A stretch of DNA of 64,000 nucleotides from Strongylocentrotus droebachiensis (lineage: Eukaryota; Echinodermata; Echinoidea; Camarodonta; Strongylocentrotidae): positions 1 to 64,000 of the forward strand of contig JAVYIG010000038.1 of NCBI GenBank assembly GCA_035222895.1. The letters are read 5' to 3'. A model generated the notes under the pieces. It had not been told where the DNA came from and ran no database searches. It was given only the letters and a program-made list of their open reading frames with translations. Positions 40,901 through 44,842 of this stretch are shown piece by piece. Position 1 is the first letter of the stretch. Every line of letters begins with the position of its first letter. The position numbers and the translations under genes were made by a program.

Positions 40901-43315
40901 TTAGGTTGGACCGTAACTAGATATTTAACGAGAAAAAGAAAGAATTGACAAAACAAACAAGCAAAAAAATATAATGGTAGTATCTTTTCAATTACAAATC
41001 AAAAGTGCACCCAGAACCTTTAGCCTTCTACTTTCATCAGAGTTGAAACTTTCCAAAATTATTACACATATTATGTTTTATTTATTTATGTATTAAGCTT
41101 TGTATACAATTTATAAACCTGACAATGGCAAGAAAAACTATGGTTCAGAAGCACATGTTGGATTTTAAATTTATATCTTTATTATTTCATCATAAAATAA
41201 ACTATGTATATAACTTGATGGTTTAAAATGTCTAAGACTACTAGTCCTAGTAGAAAACTAATCAACCATTGATCTCACAGAGCAAAAAATCTGTGATCTT
41301 AACCACTTCTAGAGGTGTCATGGTTGAGTGGATATGTCACCGGACTGTGGATCACAAGGTCCGCGGTTCAAGTCCCGCCGCTACACTAATGTCCTTTGGC
41401 AAGACATTGATCTACATTTGCCACTCTCCACCCAGGTGTTAAAATGGGTACCCAGTAGGATGCGAAAGTTATTGTGGTTTGATTAGCAGGTGGTGCTTGT
41501 AAAATGGCGGCTGGCTGGAATGCCCCCCAGGGAGTAGAGATTGTGCAAACAGTGTGTGCGGGCAAGCACTGAATCCAATGACCGGGGTAATAGTATATCT
41601 CTAATGCGCTTAGAGACATTTGTATTAAGCGTTATATAAGCGGAATATTATTATTATTATTAAATACTATCCTATCAAGATGAGAAAAGTGTACCCTTTA
41701 AACAATAAGCACAAGTTTTACAGAGGAATAGAAAATCATTATGGTCTGATGAAAGGCCACCGGACACCTTACATCCCAAATTAAAGTAGATGTCAGAAGA
41801 AATTGCAGTATGATTAGATGAAAAATATACATAGCAATATCCAACTTGCAGGGTGCTGTGAGCTTTACTTTAGAGATAGGTCAGATTAAGGACTTTTTTT
41901 CCCATTTTTTTCTTCATAGTCCAGTCATATTCAGCCTGATAAAGCCCTACTGCACTACTTATAGCTACTTGTGCCCTCTATATAGGAAACAATGCCTAAT
42001 CAGTGCCTGTTGGTCCCCAATTAATTCCTTTTTCTTATGTAAATTGAGAGCTGATTTGATGGGAAAACCACCTGTCAGTGACCTTGCAGGAAGGTCTAAT
42101 CCCCCTGGCCAAACTAGTGCAGACAGGCTTTAAGTAACTTTAATAATTGCATACGGCAGGATCAAATAAAGAGTGTAAATACCCTGTCAATTGCATTAGT
42201 CTGTTTGGTGCTGACACTTCTGTATGTTCCTAACAGCTCACCAACTTCTTGTAGGTTTCTGTTGGTATCCTGTTAAAGGATGAGTCATAGAAAATGAAAT
42301 TGAATAATTATAACATTTCATCGGTTATTGTAAACATGTTTCTGGTAGTCTGCAATAATTAGTCAACTTTCTCTCTGCATTGTAAAGTATACATTATTAA
42401 GACAGAGTTACAGAAAAAAAAATAACCGGGAAAAAAAAGAATTTGAAAGAAACAAACAGAAGAATGATGGCTCAGTGGTATACATGTAGCAGTGGTTCTC
42501 TCACCTGGGAGGTCATGGTTTTGAAACTAAGTTGATGCACTAGTACCATTTGGAAAGGCATTAATCATCTATTACCAGGTCCCTTGGATAAGGTCCCTGT
42601 GGTTGGATAGATCTACAAGTCAAGTAAAATCAGACGTCAATCTATCAACAACCAACAAAAAAAATGATAAAGATTCATGAACATCCCATCAGTTTTTGGT
42701 TTAGGGTAGGTGGGGGTCACAGTTCTTATATGGCACTTAGACTTTTGCTGTTTCTTATCAATACAATAGCAGAAAGTCATTTCAATTATTTTCATCCAAG
42801 ATGACAAAACCCTACTTAAATCATCAACATGAATTTTACTCGATATGATAATTCTAAATACATTAACAAAATCTTTATCTAACATTGCAAATCTATGTAC
42901 ATTAAACTATTTAAAAAAAAATTACTTATGAGTCCACCTGTATAATTATGAAAATATATTAACACAAATCAAGATAACATTTTTAAAGATGATTTATAGT
43001 GACTTCTTCACAGGGTAAATTTATTTCATATCATAAAAGCTGAAAACATCGTGAAGTATAGTAGAAGTTGCTATTGCAATCTTACTATTGCTTAATAATA
43101 AAGCACATGCAAGGTCTTGTGGAAATCATGACAAGATTTTCGGCAAAAAAATAAGCCTAGCTTACCCTTAGAGAGGAGGCCAATGTATCCACTCTCCCGG
43201 TAACATCAGAATTAGATGAAGGTCTAGAGCGTCCTCTTCTGGGCAGTGGGTAGCGCCTTGCACTGATTGCACTGCCTGTCTCTGAAGCGCCATAGCCATC
43301 ACTTTCTGTCGACAT
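12003..43315 (-). CDS. CEP128: Centrosomal protein of 128 kDa (CEP128), 23 coding exons
   Basis: CEP128 is a coiled-coil protein of the mother-centriole subdistal appendages, known in vertebrates to act with centriolin and to affect ciliary signalling. The 23 exons sum to 3123 nt: 1040 residues plus stop, against about 1094 in human. Identification rests on collinear matches to remembered human sequence: GRVDTLASSLRDTNRNLQEV near the N terminus (human EKVNTITSTLQDTSRNLRQV); RPSVRFSQNADE; RDLGRDQARLAEELSQERNR; PSERVEKRLKDLQEELR; IVQDLMRRMKCEKAESEAEI (human IQELMKHFKKEKSEAENHI); NKLYWLQKEV (human TKLQWLCEEL). Nearly the whole protein is predicted coiled coil, ending in a Pro/Ser-rich segment and RSRSARGLDH. 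All splice sites are GT-AG and all phases agree. The 31-kb gene is repeat-filled, with no disabling change, so it should be functional. Confidence 0.93.
12206..13133. mobile_element. 'ACCTGC' MITE copy 2, split by a TTAA-flanked element
   Basis: The left end (ACACGGAAACCTGCTTTAA) and the remainder (ACAGCCACCTTTACAGAAAGACCACC to GTATACAGATTGCACTGTA) join into one element like that at 7193-7425 when 12224-12983 and one TTAA are removed. Lies in the last intron-free stretch between CEP128 exons 23 and 22. Confidence 0.6.
12224..12983. mobile_element. piggyBac-like non-autonomous element with TTAA target duplication
   Basis: Ends are inverted repeats CCCTATATAGCCCGGGC and GGGCTAGATAGGG, starting with CCC and flanked on both sides by TTAA (12220-12223 and 12984-12987). 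TTAA duplication and CCC ends are hallmarks of piggyBac elements. The 760-bp interior has G/C runs near both ends and no transposase. It sits inside another MITE, giving a clean empty site. Confidence 0.72.
13195..13245 (+). repeat. SINE/LINE 3' tail remnant with (ATT)n
   Basis: GACGGCGCTATAGAAATGCCTATAATTATTATTATTATT resembles the tail shared by the SINEs and CR1-like LINEs; preceding AGCTAAAGCTGGGGTAGTAAT resembles SINE body sequence at about 39240. Confidence 0.4.
13411..13503. repeat. (GA)n microsatellite followed by a G run
   Basis: GAGAGAGAGAGGGAGAGAG repeats ending in GGAGGAGGGGG. Intronic in CEP128 only if the last intron is considered (between exons 23 and 22). Confidence 0.9.
13758..13801 (-). 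CDS. CEP128: CEP128 exon 22 (residues 989-1003)
   Basis: A 44-base exon, DLDKERQRIEEKYN. Acceptor CATGTAG, donor GTACTT, ends in phase 2. Confidence 0.85.
14158..14268 (-). CDS. CEP128: CEP128 exon 21 (residues 952-988)
   Basis: GTKILDRSIERLTEPDHLPP, then more Pro, PRPSSSSHSEFDRLR. The coil ends here in a Pro/Ser-rich linker, as in the human C-terminal region. Acceptor TATTTTAG, donor GTAAGT, phase 0. Confidence 0.88.
14676..14709. repeat. Perfect 34-bp palindrome
   Basis: ATTCATATTTTACATAT and its exact complement abut at 14692/14693 with no spacer. In the intron between CEP128 exons 21 and 20. Confidence 0.85.
14867..14952 (-). CDS. CEP128: CEP128 exon 20 (residues 923-951)
   Basis: DLRLQNIERVHTVKSLEKQV and DNMEEHIRE; human DLLEETQRKDEEMGSLQDRV. 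Enters in phase 1; donor GTGAGA, phase 0. Confidence 0.9.
15286..15655 (+). mobile_element. Diverged tRNA-derived SINE
   Basis: TGGTCGAGCAGTTCACTTGAC and GGGTTTGAGCC form a worn tRNA-like head. It is followed by the shared body TCTCCACCCAGGTGTTAAATG, GGTACCCGGTC and AAAATGGCGACTGACTGGAAT (compare 41409-41520). Confidence 0.6.
15724..15916 (-). CDS. CEP128: CEP128 exon 19 (residues 859-923)
   Basis: NKLYWLQKEVRKQSDGRSRL then NLNRSRSELTELRQDYR; human TKLQWLCEELKERENREKNL and RQQLRNLTENKE. The conserved Trp is kept. Acceptor TTTGATAG, donor GTTAGG, ends in phase 1. Confidence 0.94.
16130..16590 (-). mobile_element. tRNA-headed SINE carrying a nested MITE
   Basis: On the minus strand, 16579-16530 reads GTCGCGATAGCTCAGTCGGT then AGAGCAGTGGTCTCGTAGTC, a good tRNA-like box A and D-arm. 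Box B is imperfect, so it is not a working tRNA gene. It runs into CTAGTGCCCTTTGG, then the insertion at 16202-16492, then GGCATTAACCCTCATTACC. In the intron between CEP128 exons 19 and 18. Confidence 0.6.
16202..16492. mobile_element. 291-bp foldback MITE with about 45-bp near-perfect inverted ends
   Basis: The left end AAGGCCCTTTTACACTTTCA and following CGGATCGCATCACGGATCAT return inverted at the right end (ATGATCCGTGATGCGATCCG, TGAAAGTGTAAAAGGGCCTT). The middle is rich in repeated CCGTGTA and ATCCG words. No coding capacity. Target duplication not clear. Confidence 0.75.
16859..17063 (-). CDS. CEP128: CEP128 exon 18 (residues 790-858)
   Basis: SSALEKHLQRAELAIQSLRT, then VVREVDVLVGLVTENGDDD; human SILGVIGKEIDAACKTFSKD is the corresponding break in the coil. 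Ends SHGSPDAMLADLK. Acceptor TGTATAG, donor GTAAGA, phase 0. Confidence 0.92.
17330..17580. mobile_element. Diverged relative of the 'ACCTGC' MITE family
   Basis: Contains AAAGATCACCTGCCTACAAAG, GTGACCACCTCTATATAAAG and ACCACCTCCTTATAGTGG, the word set of the elements at 7193 and 35471. Ends not clearly resolved. Confidence 0.4.
17842..18035 (-). CDS. CEP128: CEP128 exon 17 (residues 726-790)
   Basis: KSLRRQVERGNGEIEKMRGE and LDDENIKLRRNFDRIRAGFE; human LEKLKSQCDRLTEELTQNEN and KKLKLKYQCLKDQLEE. Donor GTTTGT, ends in phase 2. The intron 5' of it holds the complete CR1-like LINE. Confidence 0.92.
18926..19615 (-). pseudogene. Displaced C-terminal part of the LINE reverse transcriptase
   Basis: Continues the reverse transcriptase after a nonsense codon (19656) and a one-base frameshift near 19616: SRFRKSSHLPSVEIANVPIQ, RNLGVIFENDLRMDDYIKNI and, near the end, LRELHWLPVTYRI, then TVNLFKTSLKTHLFKIAFDD and TGA at 18928-18926. 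These are the usual thumb and C-terminal motifs of CR1/L2-like elements. Confidence 0.85.
19654..22296 (-). CDS. LINE polyprotein: 2A-like leader, APE endonuclease, reverse transcriptase
   Basis: The first ATG (22296) gives MEPLIFLFLLFFLCGG, a strongly hydrophobic, signal-peptide-like start. Then LLISGDINPNPGP, a 2A-like ribosome-skipping motif (consensus DxExNPGP; here Asn replaces Glu). Next, endonuclease motifs FALWNARSIKNK, CVTETWL, LIAGDFNFHVD and LPSDHSAV, followed by the reverse transcriptase with NYRPVANLKFLAK, LDYSAAFDTISHD, EGVPQGSVIGPL and the catalytic MIYADDTQVYV. 2A-like motifs at this place are known in sea urchin and other invertebrate CR1-type LINEs. The frame stops at TAG 19656-19654, just after WSTAND, where other elements continue. 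The element probably cannot move by itself. Confidence 0.88.
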   Translation of the reverse strand: MEPLIFLFLLFFLCGGVPCGDSSNVETTTLIYVKTSESFGKQLHHQKYLSQRVPYYSNTSSTFQLQLLISGDINPNPGPQTENEHRSTYLTPISYHRDELLKLKCTPQAICSQYALQPFVMDHIESLGIGTFQKQSKRRRSHRGKKGGRRRLKQIPNLPVASNLPFASTSSPTVNFALWNARSIKNKIPILSELVLTHDLDILCVTETWLTGNYRDDPPIADLTSTLPNYDIHHVPRIGREGGGVCVLLRSTFKIHKTELQSFNSFEYIDVAVSSNSQKPLRLIILYRPQTTKDKQHLAPIFFREFGTFLEDIASIPGLLLIAGDFNFHVDDSTDREATIFTDLITSAGLTQYVTGPTHKDGHTLDLILTRNTDNFVSNLNTTSYLPSDHSAVICNLNIARPKPAKIKISFRKFRDIDINVFRSDILNSPLYKSPASELDNLVCQYDSVLNDLKDKHAPLITRTIRCRPNAPWFNEKLHEMKRILRRLERRWVASKLEVDRQIFKNQCYEYNRMIKQSKQNHHSKQFEGCNSKQLFQKVNKLCTPKVPKVLPSGDSDLSLAERFSDFFTDKIRSIKNVLKDSSKTDVSISMLDSCNSSFPEFSPVSENTVRVIIMKSPSTSCSLDPMPTWLLKNCLDELLPVITKIINMSIQSGQFPDVLKSAQITPLLKKPNLDCEILKNYRPVANLKFLAKTIERACASQIQGYLSSNNLCSKMQSAYRSSHSVETALLRVYNDLLLAVDQGDEAVLILLDYSAAFDTISHDVFLDRLRNRYGVSGTALNWFKTYFMNRSQSIVINDSLSKPHVPLEGVPQGSVIGPLSFTLYTAPLEDIIEAHGLGRMIYADDTQVYVVLKRDSDHSVITKLERCINDIKAWSTAND
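22890..22940. repeat. (TG)n microsatellite plus G run
   Basis: GTGTGTGT about 34 bases then a run of 18 Gs, 75 bases from the donor of CEP128 exon 16. Confidence 0.9.
23014..23100 (-). CDS. CEP128: CEP128 exon 16 (residues 697-725)
   Basis: KIVQDLMRRMKCEKAESEAE then IQALK; human has QNIQELMKHFKKEKSEAEN and HIRTLK, one of the clearest matches. Acceptor CTTGCAG, donor GTAAGT, phase 0. Confidence 0.94.
23540..23760 (+). mobile_element. LINE reverse transcriptase C-terminal remnant
   Basis: One frame reads KYFFNNREVGLWNGLPENVV then AARSVN, a stop, and FKNRLESH. This is the familiar xVxLWNSLPxxVV...NSFKxxLD ending of LINE reverse transcriptases. It is short, has stops and opposes the CEP128 direction. 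Its family differs from the complete LINE nearby. Confidence 0.55.
24282..24341 (-). CDS. CEP128: CEP128 exon 15 (residues 677-696)
   Basis: A 60-base exon: VQDYNVALTEKLHREMETAK. Acceptor CTATTCAG, donor GTAATA, phase 0. The intron 5' of it carries two MITEs of one family and a nested foldback element. Confidence 0.85.
24505..25694. mobile_element. 'TAAAGCC' MITE copy A, split by a foldback element
   Basis: TTAAAGCCCCACTGTCCTAC at the left and the body GTGCCTGTTGGTCCCCCATG to GACGGTCTTTAA at the right make one element of about 190 bp when 24548-25543 is removed. Matches copies at 26789-26972, 36906-37080 (inverted) and 41940-42132. Confidence 0.7.
24548..25543. mobile_element. Tc1/mariner-like foldback element with about 290-bp inverted arms and TA duplication
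   Basis: The left arm starts CCGTGTGTCTCAAAAAAAAC and the right arm ends GTTTTTTTTGAGACACACGG. Arms match over about 290 bases, with inner words CCTGCGCAGGATTTTTCCTT and ATCGATCATGAATATCTCAT inverted. It is flanked by TA on both sides; the uninterrupted relatives read CTCTATAAAG or CTCTATATAG at this point, confirming TA as target. The central about 400 bp has no transposase. In the CEP128 intron between exons 15 and 14. Confidence 0.8.
25786..25936. mobile_element. Short MITE with GGGCCCTGTTTCATAAAACTT ends, copy 1
   Basis: The left end GGGCCCTGTTTCATAAAACT and right end TTTTATGAAACAGGGTC are inverted. The interior has TTTGCTCTCAGCCAATCAAATG and TTCAGTAGCTTATAAC, nearly identical to the copy at 62018-62166. 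Confidence 0.75.
26285..26400 (+). repeat. Degenerate GGGAAAAAT-type tandem repeat
   Basis: Repeated GGGAAAAATAGGGAAGAATAG-like words, purine rich, intronic. Confidence 0.5.
26789..26972. mobile_element. 'TAAAGCC' MITE copy B, uninterrupted
   Basis: TTAAAGCCCCACTGCACTAC to AGTGCAGATAGGCTTTAA; inverted ends with TTAA at both borders. Body GTTGGTCCCCCATGGTCCCC and ATCTGTCAGTGACCTTG. Same intron as copy A. Confidence 0.75.
27850..28078 (-). mobile_element. tRNA-derived SINE
   Basis: On the minus strand it begins GGTGTTGGGGTCGAGTAGAT, then GGTTCGAGTCCCGCCGCGGC (good box B), CTAATGTCCTTTGGCAAGAC and ATTGATCTACAATTGCCAC. Head and body are clear; the tail fades into AAGCGAGAGCGTCTGAC. Confidence 0.75.
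28488..28632 (-). mobile_element. tRNA-derived SINE, head and start of body
   Basis: Minus strand: GTGTGGTATAGTGGTTCATT (box A), GAGGGTTCAAATCCCAGCCC (box B), then CATTAATTTCCATTGGAAAG and CACTTTCCATCCAGGTGTAA. It ends about 45 bases from CEP128 exon 14. Confidence 0.65.
28680..28841 (-). CDS. CEP128: CEP128 exon 14 (residues 623-676)
   Basis: RELRDLTKQNAELTTQFSEL then KGIERQLDVAEEEKQNIKQD; human SIKDLSAIRADLANKLAEEE. Acceptor ATTTACAG, donor GTATGG, phase 0. Confidence 0.92.
29040..30110. other. Unassigned intronic block rich in TGACGTCA and TTTTGAGA words
   Basis: Contains GATGACGTCATTAGTTAA, GACGTCATAATATGC and GATGACGTCATCAGTCAAGG, runs of GCGCGC and TTGTCTCAGCTA twice. No protein frame. 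The texture differs from flanking intron and looks like an old repeat or transposon body, but no ends were found. Confidence 0.35.
30172..30380 (-). mobile_element. SINE body and tail fragment
   Basis: Minus strand: ATTAATCTACATTTGCCACT, CTCCATCCAGATGTTAAATT, GGTACCGGTAGGAAGGAATT, then GCGCTTTGAGCGCC and GTGCGCTATATAAATATCC, the shared tail hairpin. The head is missing. Confidence 0.6.
30783..30914 (-). CDS. CEP128: CEP128 exon 13 (residues 579-622)
   Basis: LEGELRGEQSRFMILSNENL and QQLDSAKAKLHDAQGQ. Acceptor ATTCTAG, donor GTATGG, phase 0. The GAA/TTC microsatellite lies in the intron just 5' of it. Confidence 0.9.
31137..31318 (+). repeat. (GAA)n microsatellite, about 60 units, in a CEP128 intron
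   Basis: An essentially uninterrupted GAA run of about 180 bp from ATGACGAAGAAG to GAAGAACTCATT. On the CEP128 strand it reads TTC repeats. It lies between exons 13 and 12. The poly-Lys, poly-Ser and poly-Phe frames through it are not genes. Confidence 0.97.
31715..31812 (-). mobile_element. tRNA-like SINE head fragment
   Basis: Minus strand reads GGAGGGTTGTGGCACGCGTC, then GCAGGTTCGAAACTGAGTCA (box B). No body recognised. Confidence 0.4.
31899..32018 (-). CDS. CEP128: CEP128 exon 12 (residues 539-578)
   Basis: EKLARQDEQLRLKDIEVNEM and SSCLKLDHELRENRNLSDK; human ALQEEELHSKEEKLRDIK region. Acceptor AATATAG, donor GTCAGT, phase 0. Confidence 0.91.
32592..32766 (-). CDS. CEP128: CEP128 exon 11 (residues 480-538)
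   Basis: LKSKCRKLEREHESSSHSSS and LLKENEALKMHKTNMSHRM; human WKLKHKKLERALEKQSE and ILKEKDELKTQLYA. Enters in phase 2; donor GTAAGC, phase 0. Confidence 0.93.
33268..33533 (-). CDS. CEP128: CEP128 exon 10 (residues 392-480)
   Basis: The longest exon. TLNKELDGKDRSQGKLLAQL, then SLAESEHQRQQALDQLQDLE; human QVENLTRELENGEKQQLQML. Acceptor CTTTCAG, donor GTAAGT, ends in phase 2. Confidence 0.93.
34516..34673 (-). CDS. CEP128: CEP128 exon 9 (residues 339-391)
   Basis: GLERENHSLRAQLSQASSLR and ELERSRRQKEQLSEHID; human VEREKQDLEKQMSDLRVQL. Enters in phase 1, leaves in phase 0; donor GTAAGT. Confidence 0.92.
34722..34800. repeat. CT-rich microsatellite
   Basis: CTCTCTCTCTCTCTTTCAGT and similar, adjacent to the 5' side of CEP128 exon 9 on the gene strand. 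Confidence 0.8.
35274..35415 (-). CDS. CEP128: CEP128 exon 8 (residues 292-339)
   Basis: MESLRKDLARSDEDRHSLKS then MTQMKDSFHEDDFP. Acceptor CCCTTAG, donor GTAATG; ends in phase 1. Confidence 0.9.
35471..35652. mobile_element. 'ACCTGC' MITE copy 3
   Basis: ACAGTGAAACCTGCCTATAA to GTCACTAAAGCAGGTTTGAC: inverted ends, with internal TTTATAGGCAGGTGGTCTTT and TACATGTTTCAATGAGAAAC, nearly the inverse of the 7193 copy. About 55 bp upstream of CEP128 exon 8 on the gene strand. Confidence 0.7.
35653..35770. mobile_element. Fragment of the ATCAATCGCA inverted-repeat element
   Basis: CCCCCGTTTTATGAAAACTT, then TGATATCAATCGCAACTATG and AAGAGATAGGAGACTGCGAA, matching 9560-9630. Abuts the preceding MITE. 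Confidence 0.45.
36493..36770. mobile_element. 278-bp MITE with GGGCTGTAGCATG ends
   Basis: The left CTTAAAGGGGCTGTAGCATG and right CATGCTACAGCCCCTTAAAG are near-perfect inverted repeats. The flank CTTAAAG occurs at both borders, so a TTAA-centred duplication is likely. Non-coding. Confidence 0.75.
36906..37080. mobile_element. 'TAAAGCC' MITE copy C beside the exon 7 donor
   Basis: Inverted relative to copy B: TTAAAGCCTATCTACACTAG to AGTAGTGCAGTGGGGCTTTA with TTAA at both borders. It ends ten bases from the GT of CEP128 exon 7. Confidence 0.75.
37092..37244 (-). CDS. CEP128: CEP128 exon 7 (residues 241-291)
   Basis: REEDRELRSRLIQMEAEKQK and ESTRRKLDQSHGSS; human has ELSRRLLNQSEGSR. Donor GTGAGTTC is followed within ten bases by the end of a MITE (36906-37080). 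Acceptor TTGTAG, phase 0. Confidence 0.92.
37310..37385. repeat. CT-rich microsatellite
   Basis: CTCTCTCTCTCTCTCTCCCT and further CTCT blocks, just 5' of CEP128 exon 7 on the gene strand. Confidence 0.85.
37838..37903. repeat. Tandem duplication, about 31-bp unit, two copies
   Basis: TGTTTTAAAAACATTATTTA and GTTACATTTGA followed directly by TGTTTTAAAAACGTTATTTA and GTTACATTTGA, one difference. Confidence 0.85.
38011..38136 (-). CDS. CEP128: CEP128 exon 6 (residues 199-240)
   Basis: PSERVEKRLKDLQEELRLQR; human VSDRVERRLQELEREMR. Acceptor TTTTGCAG, donor GTATAG, phase 0. Confidence 0.93.
38673..38840 (-). CDS. CEP128: CEP128 exon 5 (residues 143-198)
   Basis: VHVIHRDVRDLGRDQARLAE then ELSQERNRRSQVESENKK; human HGFHQSLRDLSSEQIRLGDD and FNRELSRRSRSDAETK. 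This is the start of the continuous coiled coil. Acceptor CTCTCAG, donor GTATAA, phase 0. Confidence 0.94.
38890..39260. mobile_element. Two SINE fragments in head-to-head arrangement
   Basis: 38890-39090 is minus-oriented: body words TTGAGTGTGGCAAATGTATA, CCTGCCAGGTACCCATTTAC and tail TTATTGAGCGCC. 39125-39260 is plus-oriented: TTTGTCAAGACATTAATCTA, ACATTTGCCACTCTCCACCC. Together they can form an imperfect hairpin. Confidence 0.6.
39237..39558. repeat. Direct tandem duplication, about 160-bp unit
   Basis: CAGAACAGCTAAAGCTTGGG at 39237 and CAGAACAGTTAAAGCTGGGG at about 39400 start two copies that share AGAAGACTTGTATAGTGGTT, GCACTATGCA and TTCTACCCATGTTTT, about 90% alike by eye. Confidence 0.8.
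39893..39937 (-). CDS. CEP128: CEP128 exon 4 (residues 128-142)
   Basis: A 45-base microexon, RTRRPSVRFSQNADE, matching human RSRTGVRFVQETDD. Acceptor TTTGTTTCAG, donor GTGAGA, phase 0. Confidence 0.9.
40595..40745. repeat. CT-rich microsatellite cluster
   Basis: CTCTCTCTCTCTCAATTTTT and CTTTCTCTCTCTCTCTTTCT blocks, ending about 30 bp from CEP128 exon 3. Confidence 0.8.
40773..40916 (-). CDS. CEP128: CEP128 exon 3 (residues 80-127)
   Basis: Ser/Arg-rich, LRSNLSQQDSQLSRDRSDRF and TMSASELRSDSRHRRS. Aligns with the human ESLEQSIDQLRSQR and LSASDL region. Acceptor ATCTAG, donor GTGAGT, phase 0. Confidence 0.88.
41309..41660 (+). mobile_element. Best preserved tRNA-derived SINE (reference copy)
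   Basis: The head GAGGTGTCATGGTTGAGTGG includes box A, and GCGGTTCAAGTCCCGCCGC is box B. The body is CTTTGGCAAGACATTGATCT, CCACTCTCCACCCAGGTGTT and AAAATGGCGGCTGGCTGGAA. The tail is GCGCTTAGAGACATTTGTAT, TAAGCGTTATATAAGCGG and (ATT)n. About 350 bp, in the CEP128 intron between exons 3 and 2. Confidence 0.85.
41940..42132. mobile_element. 'TAAAGCC' MITE copy D
   Basis: TAAAGCCCTACTGCACTACT to AGTGCAGACAGGCTTTAA, body CCTGTTGGTCCCCAATTAAT and CCTGTCAGTGACCTTGCAGG. Ends 50 bp from CEP128 exon 2. Confidence 0.75.
42183..42269 (-). CDS. CEP128: CEP128 exon 2 (residues 51-79)
   Basis: DTNRNLQEVGELLGTYRSVS; human has DTSRNLRQVDQMLGRYRE at the same place. Acceptor TTTAACAG, donor GTATTT, phase 0 at both ends. 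Confidence 0.93.
42465..42600 (+). mobile_element. Diverged tRNA-like SINE head
   Basis: GATGGCTCAGTGGTATACAT resembles box A; GGTCATGGTTTTGAAACTAA a worn box B; then TTTGGAAAGGCATTAATCAT and TTACCAGGTCCC resemble the SINE body. Confidence 0.45.
43166..43315 (-). CDS. CEP128: CEP128 coding exon 1 (residues 1-50)
   Basis: Starts at ATG 43315-43313 (MSTESDGYGASETG), low-complexity Ser/Arg-rich head, ends GRVDTLASSLR. Donor GTAAGC, phase 0. The exon extends 5' as UTR to about 43327, where ATAAAGCAG forms an acceptor, so a separate non-coding exon lies upstream. Confidence 0.92.
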
Positions 43316-43583
43316 CCTTGATATTCTCTGCTTTATTAAATATTAAAGCACAACAAAGCACTTAGTAAAGCACAGGAACAAGCATGAGTTACTGTCATAA
43401 TCTTATTATCCTAATAAATACAAGTTACAAAAAGGAGATCACAAGCCTTGTTGTGCTATGTTTGAACTACCATAACATATTATCCAGAGTAGGCCTACTA
43501 CATTACAGACTCTACATAACATTTTTGAAATGCAACAAAATATAACTGTCACCATAGGCTGTCTTCAGCAGCTCGAGTTGGCC

Positions 43584-43640
43584 AAATAGCCTGCTATTTG
43601 TGATCCGGGAAATTCCCGATCACGAAATAGCGGGCTATTT
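43584..43640. repeat. Imperfect inverted repeat, 22-bp arms
   Basis: AAATAGCCTGCTATTTGTGA and TCACGAAATAGCGGGCTATT are inverted around GGGAAATTCCC, itself a palindrome. About 270 bp 5' of CEP128 coding exon 1 on the gene strand; AAATAGCCCCGTATTT recurs at 43680. Confidence 0.7.
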
Positions 43641-44842
43641 GCTCAGGAAATCTTCCAGAGATATCTTGGGCTAGTTTACAAAATAGCCCCGTATTTGTGG
43701 TCTATCTTCACTTGCCCGAAGATTTTGGAAGATTTCTCAATCCTGGCATGCATGACAATATTCTAAAAACCCTACTGTTTCCAGTTTCTAGCGCTGGTTT
43801 TTTCATGCATGAATGTTTCATGTGCGATCAGCTGTTAGCTAGAAAATCTGTGTGTATACACTGCTGTTACTTGTGACCCGATCAGAGCCTCCTCTTAACC
43901 CATGTTAATCTTACGTTGGTTTGAGCCCCATAGCTACATCCATCTCAAAATGTGAGGGAAAACTGTGAAAGATGACGTCATTTTCAAGCCAAGACTTCAT
44001 GAAAAAATGTTGATTGCGCCATCAAAATATGAATAAAGTTAAATTTAAGTAGACCCTAAAGATAAAATCTAGCATTCAAATACATGATTCGTTAGCCTAT
44101 ATTATGGGATAGGTGGCAGTACTAAATAGGCAGGTAAAAAGGACGAATGGGTTAAGATAAGAGGAGGCTTAGAATGAGTCACAGATAAGTAGTTTTTGGA
44201 TGGATTTTTCCTGGAAGGGGGGGGGGGGGAGGGGGCTCACTGAGTTTATTCAGCATGATTTTGCAATCAATGGAGATGAATTTCCTGACAAGAAATAGAG
44301 GTCGAAGTCTGAGAAAAATCATTTTATAGTTGGTCTAAATTCTCTCACAATAACAAATTAAAATTACTGTGTAAGTGTGTGCGACCGAATCCCCGGACCG
44401 ATTCAAGACGAGCCACTGACGAGCGACTGTACTTTGTTAAGATTTTGCGCGGAATTTAAATGTCTTTTTTGACTTTGACACACCCATTCCCTCGGACCTG
44501 TCTAGATCTAATTCTCAACGTCTGGAGATGGGCGAGTGGACTTATTTATGATAATTTGCTTTCTATTAAACCTAATTTTAACATACAGAAATGCCTATTT
44601 AAGATTTAGGATTTTGGTATCGGCCTCCCTACTTTTATTTTAGTTTGGCTTCGGCCTTCACTCTTCATTCACTTTTCAGTCCAGATTTAATGAAAAATAT
44701 TCATCAAATTGCACTATTTGTCCTTCATTTAACTAAGGCTTTATAATATTGTCCAATGCAATTCTTAGAAGATTGATGAACTGTCGCTCGTAAACTGCTT
44801 CTAAATGCTGTTTTAAATCAACTTTCCGTAGTACACACAACC

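Noticed and set aside
41310-41385. tRNA gene with intact boxes A and B
   Set aside because: Runs without a break into the SINE body and ATT tail seen in other copies; it is a SINE head.
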